From the NCBI RefSeq assembly GCF_040544555.1, contig NZ_JBEPKD010000010.1, forward strand, positions 1-64,000: a DNA stretch of 64,000 nucleotides, written 5' to 3'. The translations under genes were made by a program, and so were the position numbers. The notes under the pieces are model-generated. The model was not told the DNA's origin, did no database searches, and saw only the letters and a list, made by a program, of their open reading frames with translations. The DNA is from Halalkalibacter oceani (GTDB lineage Bacteria > Bacillota > Bacilli > Bacillales > Bacillaceae_D). Positions 33,565 through 42,846 of the stretch are shown one piece after another (position 1 is the stretch's first letter; every line of letters starts with the position of its first letter).

Positions 33565-34011
33565 GTGGCGATTGCAAATTTCATCTTTATAGCAATTGTG
33601 GTCACCATAAGTTTGTTAGTATTGGTAACAACAAAAAGCTTCCCAATGGGTGACTATACGGTAGGGTTTGGACCAGGCTTTTTTCCCGTGATCACCGCTA
33701 TGATAATGCTGGGTTTAAGTCTCCTACTAATTATACAAACTATACGAACAAAAGATAAGAGTTTATTTAATATGAATATGAAAGCGCTTAAATTTCCTGC
33801 CATACTAGTTGGGCTGCTTATCATCTATTCAATCATGTTAGAGTATGTAGGATTTTTTCTTTCAACTGTTATGATACTAACTGTAACAATGATTGCGTTT
33901 AAAACAAGATTGGTTAAATCACTGATTATTTCAGTCGTCATCACTGCATTATTGTATGTAGGATTTAAGTTAGTTCTAAAGGTTCCTCTACCTGAAGGAA
34001 TAGTTATGTAA
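33565..34011 (+). CDS. tctB: Tripartite tricarboxylate transporter small membrane subunit (system 1)
   Basis: The 148-aa protein has four membrane helices, typical of TctB, including G-F-G-P-G-F-F-P near 36-43, the common family signature. GTG 33565 is preferred because AGGGAGAG lies 6 nt upstream; an earlier GTG (33511) overlapping tctC would add an uncharacteristic polar extension. It lies between tctC and tctA as in other TTT operons. Confidence 0.87.
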   Translation: MAIANFIFIAIVVTISLLVLVTTKSFPMGDYTVGFGPGFFPVITAMIMLGLSLLLIIQTIRTKDKSLFNMNMKALKFPAILVGLLIIYSIMLEYVGFFLSTVMILTVTMIAFKTRLVKSLIISVVITALLYVGFKLVLKVPLPEGIVM

Positions 34012-34028
34012 TCCTAGGAGGAAATGAT

Positions 34029-35534
34029 ATGTCTCCATTTGATTTGTATACAGCTGGTTTATCGAATGTATTTGTACCTGAAGTCATTTTTATGTTACTT
34101 GTCGGAACGATTGCGGGAGTTATTATCGGTGCGCTGCCGGGTTTAACAGCGATCATGGGGGTGGCCATTATGACCCCGTTAACTTTTGGTATGAGCACGG
34201 AGATGTCGTTCGCTTTGCTTCTAGGCGTATTTAGCGGTGGGGTATATGGAGGCTCAATGACAGCTGTGTTAGCGAATATCCCGGGCACGCCTTCTTCCAT
34301 GATGACTGCACTGGATGGATACCCACTCGGGCAACGAGGAGAGGCGGGAAAAGCGATTGGAATGGCAACGGTGGCCTCTTTTATTGGGGGGATTATTAGT
34401 GTGGTTATCCTCTCAATCTTTGCTCCTTATATTGCGAGGGTAGCTCTTAACTTTAGTGCTCAGGAGTATTTTTCCGTTGCTGTATTTGGTCTTGCGGTTA
34501 TTGCCTTTATTAGCAATGGTTCGATGATTAAGGGAATTTTATCAGGGTGTATCGGTTTGTTAATTGCTTCAATTGGAATGGACCAGATGTCAGGGTTTGA
34601 ACGATTTACTTTTGGAAGTGCCGAGCTACTAAGTGGGTTGGAACTTATCCCTGTGCTTATTGGCATCTTCGGATTAGGTGAAATATTGATTGTTGCTTCT
34701 GCCTCATTAAAAGGGGTAAAAACGAATAAACAAATTGGTCGAATCATTCCAACTAAAAAGGAACTAAAAAGCAATATACTAACGATCTTTCGAGGGTCAG
34801 CTATTGGGAGCTTTATTGGTGCGGTGCCAGCTTCAGGTGGAACGATTGGAGGGATTATTGCTTATGGATTAGAAAAGCGAATTTCCCGTAATCCTGAAAA
34901 ATTTGGAACAGGGACGTTGAAAGGGGTTGCTGCACCAGAGTCAGCAAATAATGCGACCACTGGTGGAGCGATGATTCCAATGCTAACTTTAGGAATACCT
35001 GGTGATGCCATTACAGCATTATTAATTGGCGCACTAATTCTTCACGGGCTGCAGCCTGGTCCCTTATTATTTGAGAACAATCCCGATACGGTTTCGATGA
35101 TTTTCATTCTGTTAGCTCTTTCAAATTTTGTTTTTTTAGGGGTAGGACTACTAGGGGCAAGAGTAATTAGTAAAGTAATGGATACCCCCATGGGAATACT
35201 GCTGCCGATTATCTTAGTACTATGTGTAGTTGGAACCTATTCCATTCGTAACTCATTTTTCGATATTGGTGTTTTAATCTTTTTTGGAGTAGTTGGCTTT
35301 TTATTTAACAAACTTGATGTTCCAGCAGCTCCTCTTGTTCTCGGGTTTATTTTAGGACCTCTTGTAGAAACAAATTTACGTCGCTCTTTAGTTTTATCAG
35401 AAGGTGACTTAATGGTATTTTTTACTCGGCCGATTAGTGGAGCTTTCTTAGTCTTAACGGTATTGATCTTTGTTGCTCCATTGCTTAGTAAACTTTTCAA
35501 AAAGAAACGAACAGAAACAAATCTAAAACTGTAA
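34029..35534 (+). CDS. tctA: Tripartite tricarboxylate transporter large membrane subunit (system 1)
   Basis: The 501-aa protein has 11 or 12 membrane helices. It carries the TctA motif G-A-L-P-G-L-T-A-I-M-G (about 36-46) and a second copy G-A-V-P-A-S-G-G near 263-270, where TctA proteins more often have G-x-L-P-G-x-G. S-A-N-N-A-T-T-G-G-A near 306-315 is also typical. AGGAGG precedes ATG 34029. TctA is the translocating subunit, driven by ion gradients. Confidence 0.92.
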   Translation: MSPFDLYTAGLSNVFVPEVIFMLLVGTIAGVIIGALPGLTAIMGVAIMTPLTFGMSTEMSFALLLGVFSGGVYGGSMTAVLANIPGTPSSMMTALDGYPLGQRGEAGKAIGMATVASFIGGIISVVILSIFAPYIARVALNFSAQEYFSVAVFGLAVIAFISNGSMIKGILSGCIGLLIASIGMDQMSGFERFTFGSAELLSGLELIPVLIGIFGLGEILIVASASLKGVKTNKQIGRIIPTKKELKSNILTIFRGSAIGSFIGAVPASGGTIGGIIAYGLEKRISRNPEKFGTGTLKGVAAPESANNATTGGAMIPMLTLGIPGDAITALLIGALILHGLQPGPLLFENNPDTVSMIFILLALSNFVFLGVGLLGARVISKVMDTPMGILLPIILVLCVVGTYSIRNSFFDIGVLIFFGVVGFLFNKLDVPAAPLVLGFILGPLVETNLRRSLVLSEGDLMVFFTRPISGAFLVLTVLIFVAPLLSKLFKKKRTETNLKL

Positions 35535-35549
35535 AGGAAGTGAAATAGT

Positions 35550-36254
35550 TTGATACCACATATTATTGAAGAAATTAAACGACCTGATGAAGATCTTGTT
35601 AAGGAATTTTCTTACCAATCAACGGCAACTGTACATGAAGCGATGGGAAAACGGGGTGCTGTTCATTCTTCCATTAAACCATTATATAGCGGCATGCGTC
35701 TTTGTGGTCCTGCCGTAACACTTAAAGGGCATGCAGCTGATAACTTAATGCTTTTAAAGGCGCTTGATATGGCCCGACCGGGTGATATTATCGTTGCGGA
35801 TATGGGGCAGATGACAGAAGCGGGGCCATGGGGGGAAATCACGACATTTCAGGCAAAAGTCCGTGGAGTTGGAGGGTTTATAACAAATGGGTCTGTCCGC
35901 GATGCTCTTGCGATTAAAGAGTCGGGTTTTCCAGTGTTCTGTAAGTCCATATGTATAAAAGGAACTGGAAAAGAAGCGCTTGGCTATATAAATTACTCGG
36001 TTTCGATGGGGGATACTCTTGTAAACCCAGGGGATATAATACTTGGGGATGAAGATGGAGTGGTCGTCATTCCACTTCAAGAAGCAGAAGAAATTCTCCA
36101 AAAATCACGTGAGCGTGAAGAAAGAGAAGCGGAGCAAAAAAAACGCATCAAACAAGGGGACTCTTTCTTTCATTTTATGGGGTATGACAAGGTTCTACAA
36201 GATAAAGGGTGTCGAATCACTAAGACAAGCGCAAGGGAGGAAAATGTACGATGA
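35550..36254 (+). CDS. RraA/HMG-aldolase family protein 1
   Basis: The 234-aa protein belongs to the RraA-like family that includes 4-hydroxy-4-methyl-2-oxoglutarate and 4-carboxy-4-hydroxy-2-oxoadipate aldolases. It retains the catalytic pair in N-G-S-V-R-D (Arg-Asp) and the metal/loop residues W-G-E-I, with R-P-G-D-I-I-V-A-D before them. The retained Arg-Asp pair suggests an enzyme rather than an RNase E inhibitor. TTG start with AAAGGAAG upstream. The next rraA-like gene overlaps its stop by ATGA, so the two are made together. Confidence 0.85.
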   Translation: MIPHIIEEIKRPDEDLVKEFSYQSTATVHEAMGKRGAVHSSIKPLYSGMRLCGPAVTLKGHAADNLMLLKALDMARPGDIIVADMGQMTEAGPWGEITTFQAKVRGVGGFITNGSVRDALAIKESGFPVFCKSICIKGTGKEALGYINYSVSMGDTLVNPGDIILGDEDGVVVIPLQEAEEILQKSREREEREAEQKKRIKQGDSFFHFMGYDKVLQDKGCRITKTSAREENVR

Positions 36255-36940
36255 CTCAAATGGTAAAGCGCCCTTCTAATGAATTAATTGAAGGATTTAA
36301 AGAAGTTTCTACTTGTAATGTATCTGATGCACTGGACAAATTAGGCTTGAAAAGTGGGATAGCAGGGATACGTCCACTTTTTGATTGCGAGAAAGTGGTT
36401 GGTCCGGCGATTACGATGAAAATTATTCCTTATGGCCCGGAAGTACCAGAAGGGCATTTAGGCGCTGATGCGTTGGAATTTGCTGAGCTTGGTGATGTTA
36501 TTGTCATCGATAATGGAGGTCGTGTTGATCAAAATTGTTGGGGAGAAATTCTTGCTTTTGCCGCACAGCAGAAAGGAATTGCCGGTGTAATCATTGATGG
36601 TGCTGCTCGTGATATCGATATTATTAGTGAAATTAAATTCCCTGTTTATGCGCGGGCCATTGTTCCATTTACGGCTAGAGGCCGCAACGTCCAAGGTGGG
36701 TTTAATTGTACAATTCAAGTAGGTGGAGCGCAAGTGCGGCCAATTGTTGATATTATCATGGCTGATATCAATGGAGTTGTCGTTATTCCAACAGAACGGG
36801 CAGAGGAAGTGCTCCGGGTCAGTAAAGAGTTGTTTGACCGTGAAGTGGAAATTGGTCGTTTACTGAAATCAGGTCTTTCTTTTGCTGAAGTTGATAAAAA
36901 ATCTGGTTACGACAAGATGCTTGAGCGAAATTCGAAATAA
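36251..36940 (+). CDS. RraA/HMG-aldolase family protein 2
   Basis: The 229-aa RraA-family protein shows S-T-C-N-V-S-D-A-L-D-K-L-G, W-G-E-I-L-A-F-A and D-G-A-A-R-D (catalytic Arg-Asp). Near residue 173 the usual R-P-G-D is R-P-I-V-D, an oddity at the turn before the last strand. ATG 36251 overlaps the stop of the first paralogue. It may form mixed oligomers with protein 1, because RraA active sites lie at subunit interfaces (inference). Confidence 0.85.
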   Translation: MTQMVKRPSNELIEGFKEVSTCNVSDALDKLGLKSGIAGIRPLFDCEKVVGPAITMKIIPYGPEVPEGHLGADALEFAELGDVIVIDNGGRVDQNCWGEILAFAAQQKGIAGVIIDGAARDIDIISEIKFPVYARAIVPFTARGRNVQGGFNCTIQVGGAQVRPIVDIIMADINGVVVIPTERAEEVLRVSKELFDREVEIGRLLKSGLSFAEVDKKSGYDKMLERNSK

Positions 36941-36964
36941 GGTTTAGGGAATGGAGGGCGAATC

Positions 36965-38206
36965 ATGTATCTTACAGATGAAGAAAAAGAAATGTTAGAT
37001 GGAAAAAAGGGACCATCCGTTAAAAAATCAATGGAAATCCTGGTAGCTCTTGGAGAAAGCTTCGGAGCAAAAAGATTAATCCCGGTAAAGAGTGTTCATA
37101 TGGCAGGATCCTCTGTTGTTGTAGCGGGAGATGCCGGTACAAAGTTCGTTGAAGATATGCAAAAATCAGGCGGTGAATTTGTCACGAAAGTAACGACAAA
37201 TCCTACAGCCATGGACCCTGATAAATGGAGGGACATTGGGATTTCCGATGAAGATCATGAACTTCAAGGTCGTTTATCAGATGCTTATAAAAATATGGGG
37301 GCAAATACGTGTAATACTTGTACACCTTACTTAGTTGGTAACACTCCGCGCTTTGGCGAGCATTTAGCCTGGGGAGAATCTTCAGCCGTTGTTTTTGTAA
37401 ACTCTGTCTATGGAGCGCGTACGAATCGTGAGGGGGGACCAAGCGCTCTTGCTTCCTCGTTGACGGGCAGAACCCCTGAATATGGCTTTCATTTAAAAGA
37501 AAATCGATATGGCAAGATTCTTGTAAAAGTGGAAGCAGATTTAAAGGATATGACCGATTTTGGAACGCTTGGCTATTTTGTTGGGAAAGTGGCTGGTCAG
37601 GATACGCCAGTTTTTTGCGGGATTCCTGAGAATCCGAGTTTGGAGGACTTAAAAGCATTAAGTGCCGCTCTTGCTTCGTCTGGTTCAGTCAGTATGTTTC
37701 ATGCGGTGGGAGTAACACCTGAAGCTCCCTCCCTCGATGAGGCATTTGGAGGAAAGAAACCTGAAAAGACGCTCATTTTTACAGAAGAAGAAAAGCTTAA
37801 AGCTGAAAAGGAACTAGATAAAGAGCCGAGTGATCACGTGGATTGGATCCAAATTGGTTGTCCAAATGCGAGTATTGAAGAAATCAAAGAGGTTGTTAAA
37901 GAATTAGAGGGCAAAAAGGTCCATCCGGGTATCACTCTTTGGGTAACAACTTCTGCGGCGATGTATGCGATGGCTGACAGAGTAGGGTATATCAAAGCAA
38001 TTGAAGATGCAGGGGGGACCGTAATTAGAGAAACTTGCCCATTCTTGGCTAGAACGACACAGTTTGCACCCGAAAAGGGCTATAAAACGTTAACAACGAA
38101 TTCGGCAAAGATGGCTTTTTATGCGCCTGGGATGTTTGGTCTGCCTGCACACTATGGGAACTTGAAAAAAGTAATGAGGGCAGCTACTACAGGGAGATGG
38201 GGGTAA
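36965..38206 (+). CDS. Aconitase X catalytic (large) subunit
   Basis: The 413-aa protein is a DUF521/AcnX large subunit. Members are Fe-S hydro-lyases: cis-3-hydroxyproline dehydratase in bacteria and mevalonate-5-phosphate dehydratase in archaea. Cys116/Cys119 (N-T-C-N-T-C-T-P-Y), Cys299 (I-G-C-P-N-A) and Cys358 (E-T-C-P-F) are candidate cluster ligands. The T-N-P-T-A-M-D block (78-84) and G-A-R-T-N-R-E-G-G (150-158) are family marks. GGAGGG precedes ATG 36965. No proline racemase or pyrroline-carboxylate reductase is nearby, so another hydroxy acid is the likely substrate. Confidence 0.88.
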   Translation: MYLTDEEKEMLDGKKGPSVKKSMEILVALGESFGAKRLIPVKSVHMAGSSVVVAGDAGTKFVEDMQKSGGEFVTKVTTNPTAMDPDKWRDIGISDEDHELQGRLSDAYKNMGANTCNTCTPYLVGNTPRFGEHLAWGESSAVVFVNSVYGARTNREGGPSALASSLTGRTPEYGFHLKENRYGKILVKVEADLKDMTDFGTLGYFVGKVAGQDTPVFCGIPENPSLEDLKALSAALASSGSVSMFHAVGVTPEAPSLDEAFGGKKPEKTLIFTEEEKLKAEKELDKEPSDHVDWIQIGCPNASIEEIKEVVKELEGKKVHPGITLWVTTSAAMYAMADRVGYIKAIEDAGGTVIRETCPFLARTTQFAPEKGYKTLTTNSAKMAFYAPGMFGLPAHYGNLKKVMRAATTGRWG

Positions 38207-38211
38207 CGAAC

Positions 38212-38646
38212 GTGGCTGAAAAAAAAGTAAGACTTAATGGGCGTAAAATTTTTAAAGGGCAGGCAAAAGGAGAAGCAATCGTGTGCACAGAAGCAATCAG
38301 CTTTAATGGTGGGGTCGATAATTTAACTGGAATTGTTACTGAACCAGGACATCAATTGAAAGGCCAAAATATTGCTGGGAAAGTTTTAATATTTACAACG
38401 GGAAAGGGCTCTACAGGAGGTTCTTATAAAATCTATGATATGGCAGAACGTGGAACTGGACCAGTCGCTTTTATTCAAATAAGTGCTGAGCCAGTAACAA
38501 CCATCGGTGCTATTATGGCGAATATTCCGGTAATTGCAGAATGTGATCAGGATCCAACTTTGTCAATTGAAACAGGTGATTATGTCGAGTTGGATGCGGA
38601 TAAGGGGTCAATTATTGTTACAAAGAGAAATGGAGAAACAGTTTAA
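38212..38646 (+). CDS. Aconitase X swivel (small) subunit
   Basis: The protein is 144 aa from GTG 38212 (149 aa if ATG 38197 is used, but that abuts its ribosome site). It is the DUF126/AcnX small subunit with the G-K-G-S-T-G-G-S-Y block near residues 64-72, whose Ser is essential in the family. It is encoded directly after the large subunit, in the split form of AcnX; fused forms exist in other species. Confidence 0.87.
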   Translation: MAEKKVRLNGRKIFKGQAKGEAIVCTEAISFNGGVDNLTGIVTEPGHQLKGQNIAGKVLIFTTGKGSTGGSYKIYDMAERGTGPVAFIQISAEPVTTIGAIMANIPVIAECDQDPTLSIETGDYVELDADKGSIIVTKRNGETV

Positions 38647-38720
38647 TAGTCGACAAGAAGGGAAGCATATTAGATTCTCTTTCCCTAATAAAAGATAGAG
38701 TCAAAGAAGGAGGAGTTACA

Positions 38721-39395
38721 ATGACAATGAGAACTCAAGAACTTGTACGGGAGTTTCTGAGATTATCAACACCGACAGTTTCCGATGCGCTTGATAAATT
38801 GAGAATCCGTGGGGGCTGTCATGGAATCAAACCGATCAATTTAGGAAAGAAAATTGTAGGAACAGCGTTTACAGTAAAATATGTTCCGAATGGAGAAGAC
38901 ATCGGCACGGTAGGGGATTATATTGATGAGGCACAACCAGGAGATGTCATCGTACTCGATAATGAAGGCCGTACAGATTGTACGGTGTGGGGAGATATAC
39001 TCACGTATGTGGCAACGAATAAAGGTATTGCCGGAACGGTAATCAATGGGGTTTGCCGCGATGTGGATGGAATTATAGAGATGGATTATCCGATGTATAG
39101 CCGTGGTCACTATATGGTAACAGGAAAAGACCGGGTTATGGTTCAATCGACGAACGAAACGGTCTCTCTTGCGACGGTCCAAGTACGTTCAGGAGATTTA
39201 ATTATGGCGGATGATTCTGGTGTGCTGGTGATTCCAGCGAACCGTGCGGTAGAAGTTTTAACCGTCGCCTTAGAAATTGAGGAAGCAGAAAAAGGTATCA
39301 TCGAAGAAATCAAAAAAGGCGCTTCATTAGGAGAAGCGCGTAAAAAGTACAAATACAATGAGCTACAGCGAGAGGTAAAGGAGGAGGTCAAGTGA
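38721..39395 (+). CDS. RraA/HMG-aldolase family protein 3
   Basis: The 224-aa RraA-family protein has T-P-T-V-S-D-A-L-D-K-L-R-I-R-G-G, W-G-D-I-L-T-Y and N-G-V-C-R-D (catalytic Arg-Asp intact). GGAGGAG precedes the ATG. It follows AcnX by 74 bp and overlaps the MmgE/PrpD start (GTGA). Its closest relative in this window by eye is protein 2. Confidence 0.85.
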   Translation: MTMRTQELVREFLRLSTPTVSDALDKLRIRGGCHGIKPINLGKKIVGTAFTVKYVPNGEDIGTVGDYIDEAQPGDVIVLDNEGRTDCTVWGDILTYVATNKGIAGTVINGVCRDVDGIIEMDYPMYSRGHYMVTGKDRVMVQSTNETVSLATVQVRSGDLIMADDSGVLVIPANRAVEVLTVALEIEEAEKGIIEEIKKGASLGEARKKYKYNELQREVKEEVK

Positions 39396-40768
39396 GTACT
39401 ATAGCACGAAGCTTGGCTCAAACCATCGCCAGAATTCAGTACCAGGATTTACCGCAAGAAGTTGTGCATGAGGCCAAGCGTCGCGTTGCCGATGTTATTG
39501 GTGCCGGGTTATCTGGATCAACAGGTAAGGTAGGAGAGCAAATTAGAAGCTTTGCTGTGAGAAAAGGTGGAGAGGGAAAAGCGACAATTTTAGGGATTGA
39601 TCAAACCACTACCGCAGAATATGCCGCATTGGCAAACGGGACGATGACATTTCATATGGAATTAGATGATGTCCACCGTACATCTCATACACATCCAGGT
39701 GTTACTACCATCCCCGCCGCACTAGCTATTTGCGAAGAAAATAAGCTGAGTGGAAAAGATCTTCTGCTAGCAACTATTTTGGGCTATGAAGCAGAAATTC
39801 GGATCGGACTTGCAGTGAGTCCGTCGATTTACACGGATCGCACTTTTCTTGCACCAGGAACATTAGGTATTTTTGGAGCAACAATCGCCGCTTCTAAACT
39901 GCTGGGCCATAATGAAAATCAAATTGCTGGGGCAATTGGGACAGCGTCCTATATTGGACCTATAGCTCCGTTTGAATCCTTCCGTCTAGGCGCGCCAGCC
40001 AAGGATACGATTATGGGGTGGGCAAACTATTCGGGAATTCTGGCAAGTAACTTGACTGAAGTTGGTTTTAGCGGCCCTGAAACATCAATTGAAGGGGACT
40101 TTGGTTTTAGCCCTACCGTATCAAAAGTGTTCGCTACGACACGTGTGTTTAATGGACTTGGTAAAGAGTTTGAAATTTTAAACACAGGTATCAAGCCTTA
40201 TGCTTGTTGTCGTCAGCATCATACAGCTGTGGATGCGATTTTAGCGCTTAGAGAAAAGCATAAAATCGCTCCAAAAGATGTTGAAAAAATCGTTCATCGT
40301 ACCTTTGTGGTTGGAAGTCGTGGAACCGAAAAACGTCCTACTTCAATTCCCGCTGCCAAGTATAGTGCTCCTTACACGATCGCTGTCGCACTTACTTATG
40401 GAAGAGCATGGCGAGGTGAATATTCTATGGAGTACATCAATAAACCGAATCTTTTAGAGTTAGCCTCTAAGGTCAAAGTGTTAGCTGATGATGAGCTGGA
40501 AAAGCTATATGATGAAAAGTGGCCGAGCATCATCGAAGTTACAATGAAAGATAAACAAGTCTACACGGCTCGTTGTGATTTACCAAAAGGAGAGCCAGAA
40601 CATGCACTCTCTGATGAAGAATTAAAGGAAAAATTTATTTCTTTAGCCACGGATGCAATACCTGTGGAGTGTGCCGAAGAAATATGGAACAAGATTTTCC
40701 AATTGGATGTTCTCGATGATGTAACAGAGCTAACAGCATTGTTAAAGACTTCTTTATTAAAAGCATAA
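39392..40768 (+). CDS. MmgE/PrpD family protein
   Basis: The 458-aa protein belongs to the MmgE/PrpD family (2-methylcitrate dehydratase, cis-aconitate decarboxylase and related epimerases). Marks are A-K-R-R-V-A-D-V-I-G-A near 29-39, F-H-M-E-L-D-D near 87-93, T-H-P-G (100-103), and K-P-Y-A-C-C-R-Q-H-H near 268-277. The GTG start has AAAGGAGG upstream. Members act on citrate-like branched acids, consistent with tricarboxylate transporters and AcnX in the same unit. The exact reaction is unknown. Confidence 0.87.
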   Translation: MSTIARSLAQTIARIQYQDLPQEVVHEAKRRVADVIGAGLSGSTGKVGEQIRSFAVRKGGEGKATILGIDQTTTAEYAALANGTMTFHMELDDVHRTSHTHPGVTTIPAALAICEENKLSGKDLLLATILGYEAEIRIGLAVSPSIYTDRTFLAPGTLGIFGATIAASKLLGHNENQIAGAIGTASYIGPIAPFESFRLGAPAKDTIMGWANYSGILASNLTEVGFSGPETSIEGDFGFSPTVSKVFATTRVFNGLGKEFEILNTGIKPYACCRQHHTAVDAILALREKHKIAPKDVEKIVHRTFVVGSRGTEKRPTSIPAAKYSAPYTIAVALTYGRAWRGEYSMEYINKPNLLELASKVKVLADDELEKLYDEKWPSIIEVTMKDKQVYTARCDLPKGEPEHALSDEELKEKFISLATDAIPVECAEEIWNKIFQLDVLDDVTELTALLKTSLLKA

Positions 40769-41111
40769 AGATAAATGAAGGAATAAGTTGTTTTAGTTGA
40801 GTGGTTAAGAGTGAGGGAGATTACTATGGAATTTCAATTTCGTACTCGACAATTTTAATGAGTGGCTTAGCTAACGAACGATAGCCTGCCTTCATTTCCA
40901 TTTGAATTTTCAAGATTAGTAAATACTGCTCCGCCAATTGTTAGGCACACTCTAACAATTGGCCAGCACTACACAGGCAGCTTTTTAAAAATTTCAATTT
41001 AATACTAGCTCTACCCAATATGGGGAGAGTCGTTTTTTGTTTATTTTAGCAAAGTAGGATACATTTAATTTCACACAAGGAATATATTATTCTCTCCGAT
41101 TATTATTCACA
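40769..41111. other. Gene-free stretch after MmgE/PrpD, with inverted repeat and terminator
   Basis: A 12-bp perfect inverted repeat GCCAATTGTTAG / CTAACAATTGGC (40933-40944 with 40952-40963) has a 7-nt loop but no T-run. At 41009-41039, CTCT-CCC with GGG-AGAG, then TTTTTT, is a plausible terminator for the first unit. Nothing else was seen. Confidence 0.6.
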
Positions 41112-41585
41112 TTAATAACTCATGTTTCTACTAGGCATTATATGTTGTAATTCAATTTCTTTCGAAAAGTCATCATTAAGATGTATGAGCACCGTTATGG
41201 CCTGCTTACTGTCTATTTTGTTTAATAGCTCTTCAGGCATGTCTGTTAAAGTTGCTCTCATTCGTTGGCTGAACTCTCCTTTTATATCTGTTCCTTTCAC
41301 CTCGTAATGAATGTTCTCCTCTTTTGAAACATCTAGATTTGTTTTTGTATTATCTACAAAGATTTTCATATGACCATAGCTGTTTGTTAAATCATCTTCA
41401 TCCGGGTTATCAATATGAAAGTCTATCGTTACATGAATACCTTCATATTCAACAGGGACATACTGTGCAAAGAATTGGGGGTAATCGCGAAAATCAGCCC
41501 GAGAAGGAGTTTCCTCTATGTAGCATGCTGAGAGTAAGCTGAAAATAGGGATCATAAAAAGAAATCTCGAAAAACCTCTTAACAT
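41112..41585 (-). CDS. Putative lipoprotein of unknown function
   Basis: The 157-aa protein has an N-terminal hydrophobic segment ending in the lipobox L-L-S-A-C (Cys21), so it is probably lipid-anchored outside the membrane. The rest is hydrophilic, with likely beta structure (Y-E-G-I-H-V-T-I-D-F-H-I-D-N-P) and no motif I recognise. AGGAGG lies before the ATG. It sits between the two tct units on the opposite strand and need not belong to them. Confidence 0.65.
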   Translation of the reverse strand: MLRGFSRFLFMIPIFSLLSACYIEETPSRADFRDYPQFFAQYVPVEYEGIHVTIDFHIDNPDEDDLTNSYGHMKIFVDNTKTNLDVSKEENIHYEVKGTDIKGEFSQRMRATLTDMPEELLNKIDSKQAITVLIHLNDDFSKEIELQHIMPSRNMSY

Positions 41586-41776
41586 GTGGTCCTCCTAAAA
41601 AGGAAATTAAACACTCGTAATCTTCTTGATTTTATTTTGTGAAAATAAGGCGTTTCAAGTCCAAAAGCTCTCCCACGAAAGCGAGGGCATTGCGGTTTAG
41701 GAAGGTGATCCATCAGTTTCGACTATAGCTTTTAAACTTTTTTTACCATTTCTCCACATTACTCCAGTCTCATTCA

Positions 41777-42676
41777 TTAAGACTGATTCCCTCTAGTTGC
41801 GATTCCTTGCATGATCGACATAAAGTAAGTCGTTGCCTTCGAGAGATAACGTCCCTTCCTGTAAGAAAGGACTAAATCTCTTGTTTGAGTTATATCATGA
41901 ATTGATTTATAAGCCAAATTAGTAAACGGTCCTTTCGCTCTTGAAAACATTTTTGGAAGTAAGGAAATGCCTAGCCCTGCTGAGACTAACGATTGAACTG
42001 TATCAATATTTTTAGTTTCAAATTGAATCTGTGGTTCAAACCCAGCTTGTCTACAAAGATTCTCTGATACTTCACGAAAGCCTTGCTCCTTGTTTAATAA
42101 AATAAAAGGTTCTTGTTTACACTCAACCAACGAAACCTTCGGCTTAGTTGACAATGGATGGTCTTGGGGGACAACTAAGATTATTTCTTCTTCTAGTAAT
42201 GGGATAACTTCCAAATTCGGATTATTAATGGGCATAGATAGCAGACTTACATCAGTTTGACCACGGGAGGTTAAATCAACAAGTTTTTCTCGTGGTTCCT
42301 CTATCAAGACTAATTTCACCCCTGGAAATTTTTTTTGAAAAGCTTTCAAAGCGGATGGAAGAAGATAAGGAACGATATTAGGTAAACAACCTAAGATCAA
42401 TTGTCCTTTATTCATTTTTGCCATGTCCTGCATTTCTTTATTTAGTAAATTATAGCGATCTATAATGTCACTTGCATGCTTAATAAAATGAGTTCCTGCA
42501 TAAGTTAAGTGAATATTTCTTGATTGTCGCTCAAATAATTGAACTCCAAGTTCATTTTCTAACTTAATAATTTGTTGGCTTAATGAAGGTTGAGAAATAT
42601 ATAGTTTTTCAGAAGCTTTTGAAAAACTTTTTTGTTCAGCTACCATTAATGCGTAACGAAACTGTCTAAGTTCCAT
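41777..42676 (-). CDS. LysR-family transcriptional regulator
   Basis: The 299-aa regulator has an N-terminal helix-turn-helix (E-L-R-Q-F-R-Y-A-L-M-V-A-E, S-F-S-K-A-S-E-K-L-Y-I-S-Q-P-S-L-S-Q-Q-I near 16-36) and a periplasmic-binding-like effector domain (from about 90; Q-L-I-L-G-C-L). The ATG at 42676 has GGGGGA 8 nt upstream; GTG 42679 is in frame but only about 5 nt from it. It is divergent from the second rraA-tctCBA-rraA unit and likely activates it with the substrate as co-inducer. Confidence 0.9.
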   Translation of the reverse strand: MELRQFRYALMVAEQKSFSKASEKLYISQPSLSQQIIKLENELGVQLFERQSRNIHLTYAGTHFIKHASDIIDRYNLLNKEMQDMAKMNKGQLILGCLPNIVPYLLPSALKAFQKKFPGVKLVLIEEPREKLVDLTSRGQTDVSLLSMPINNPNLEVIPLLEEEIILVVPQDHPLSTKPKVSLVECKQEPFILLNKEQGFREVSENLCRQAGFEPQIQFETKNIDTVQSLVSAGLGISLLPKMFSRAKGPFTNLAYKSIHDITQTRDLVLSYRKGRYLSKATTYFMSIMQGIATRGNQS

Positions 42677-42693
42677 CACTTTATCCCCCTTAT

Positions 42694-42710
42694 TATAGGT
42701 AAAACCTATA
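42694..42710. promoter_or_regulatory. LysR box 1
   Basis: TATAGGTAAAACCTATA is a perfect 7-bp inverted repeat with a 3-bp spacer and fits the T-N11-A pattern of LysR sites. It lies directly before the lysR gene, so it probably serves autoregulation. Confidence 0.6.
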
Positions 42711-42763
42711 GATTCTATAATTATTATATCTTAGATTGTGAATATTAAAAGTGTTATAAATAT

Positions 42764-42793
42764 TTGTAAAAGAAATTATATTCCGTATATAAT
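42764..42793 (+). promoter_or_regulatory. Promoter of the second rraA-tct unit with LysR-like inverted repeat
   Basis: TTGTAA (42764-42769), an 18-bp spacer and TATAAT (42788-42793) form the promoter. ATTATATTCCGTATATAAT (42775-42793), a 7-bp inverted repeat, overlaps it. The region 42711-42846 is the divergent control region between lysR and rraA4. Confidence 0.5.
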
Positions 42794-42846
42794 TTATACT
42801 TTTTCAAAAAAAATTTATCAATAAGGAATTGAAAGGGTGGATCATA

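Noticed and set aside
40826..40858. Ten-codon frame with ATG (M-E-F-Q-F-R-T-R-Q-F) after MmgE/PrpD
   Set aside because: Too short to separate from chance, and the upstream purine run is weak.
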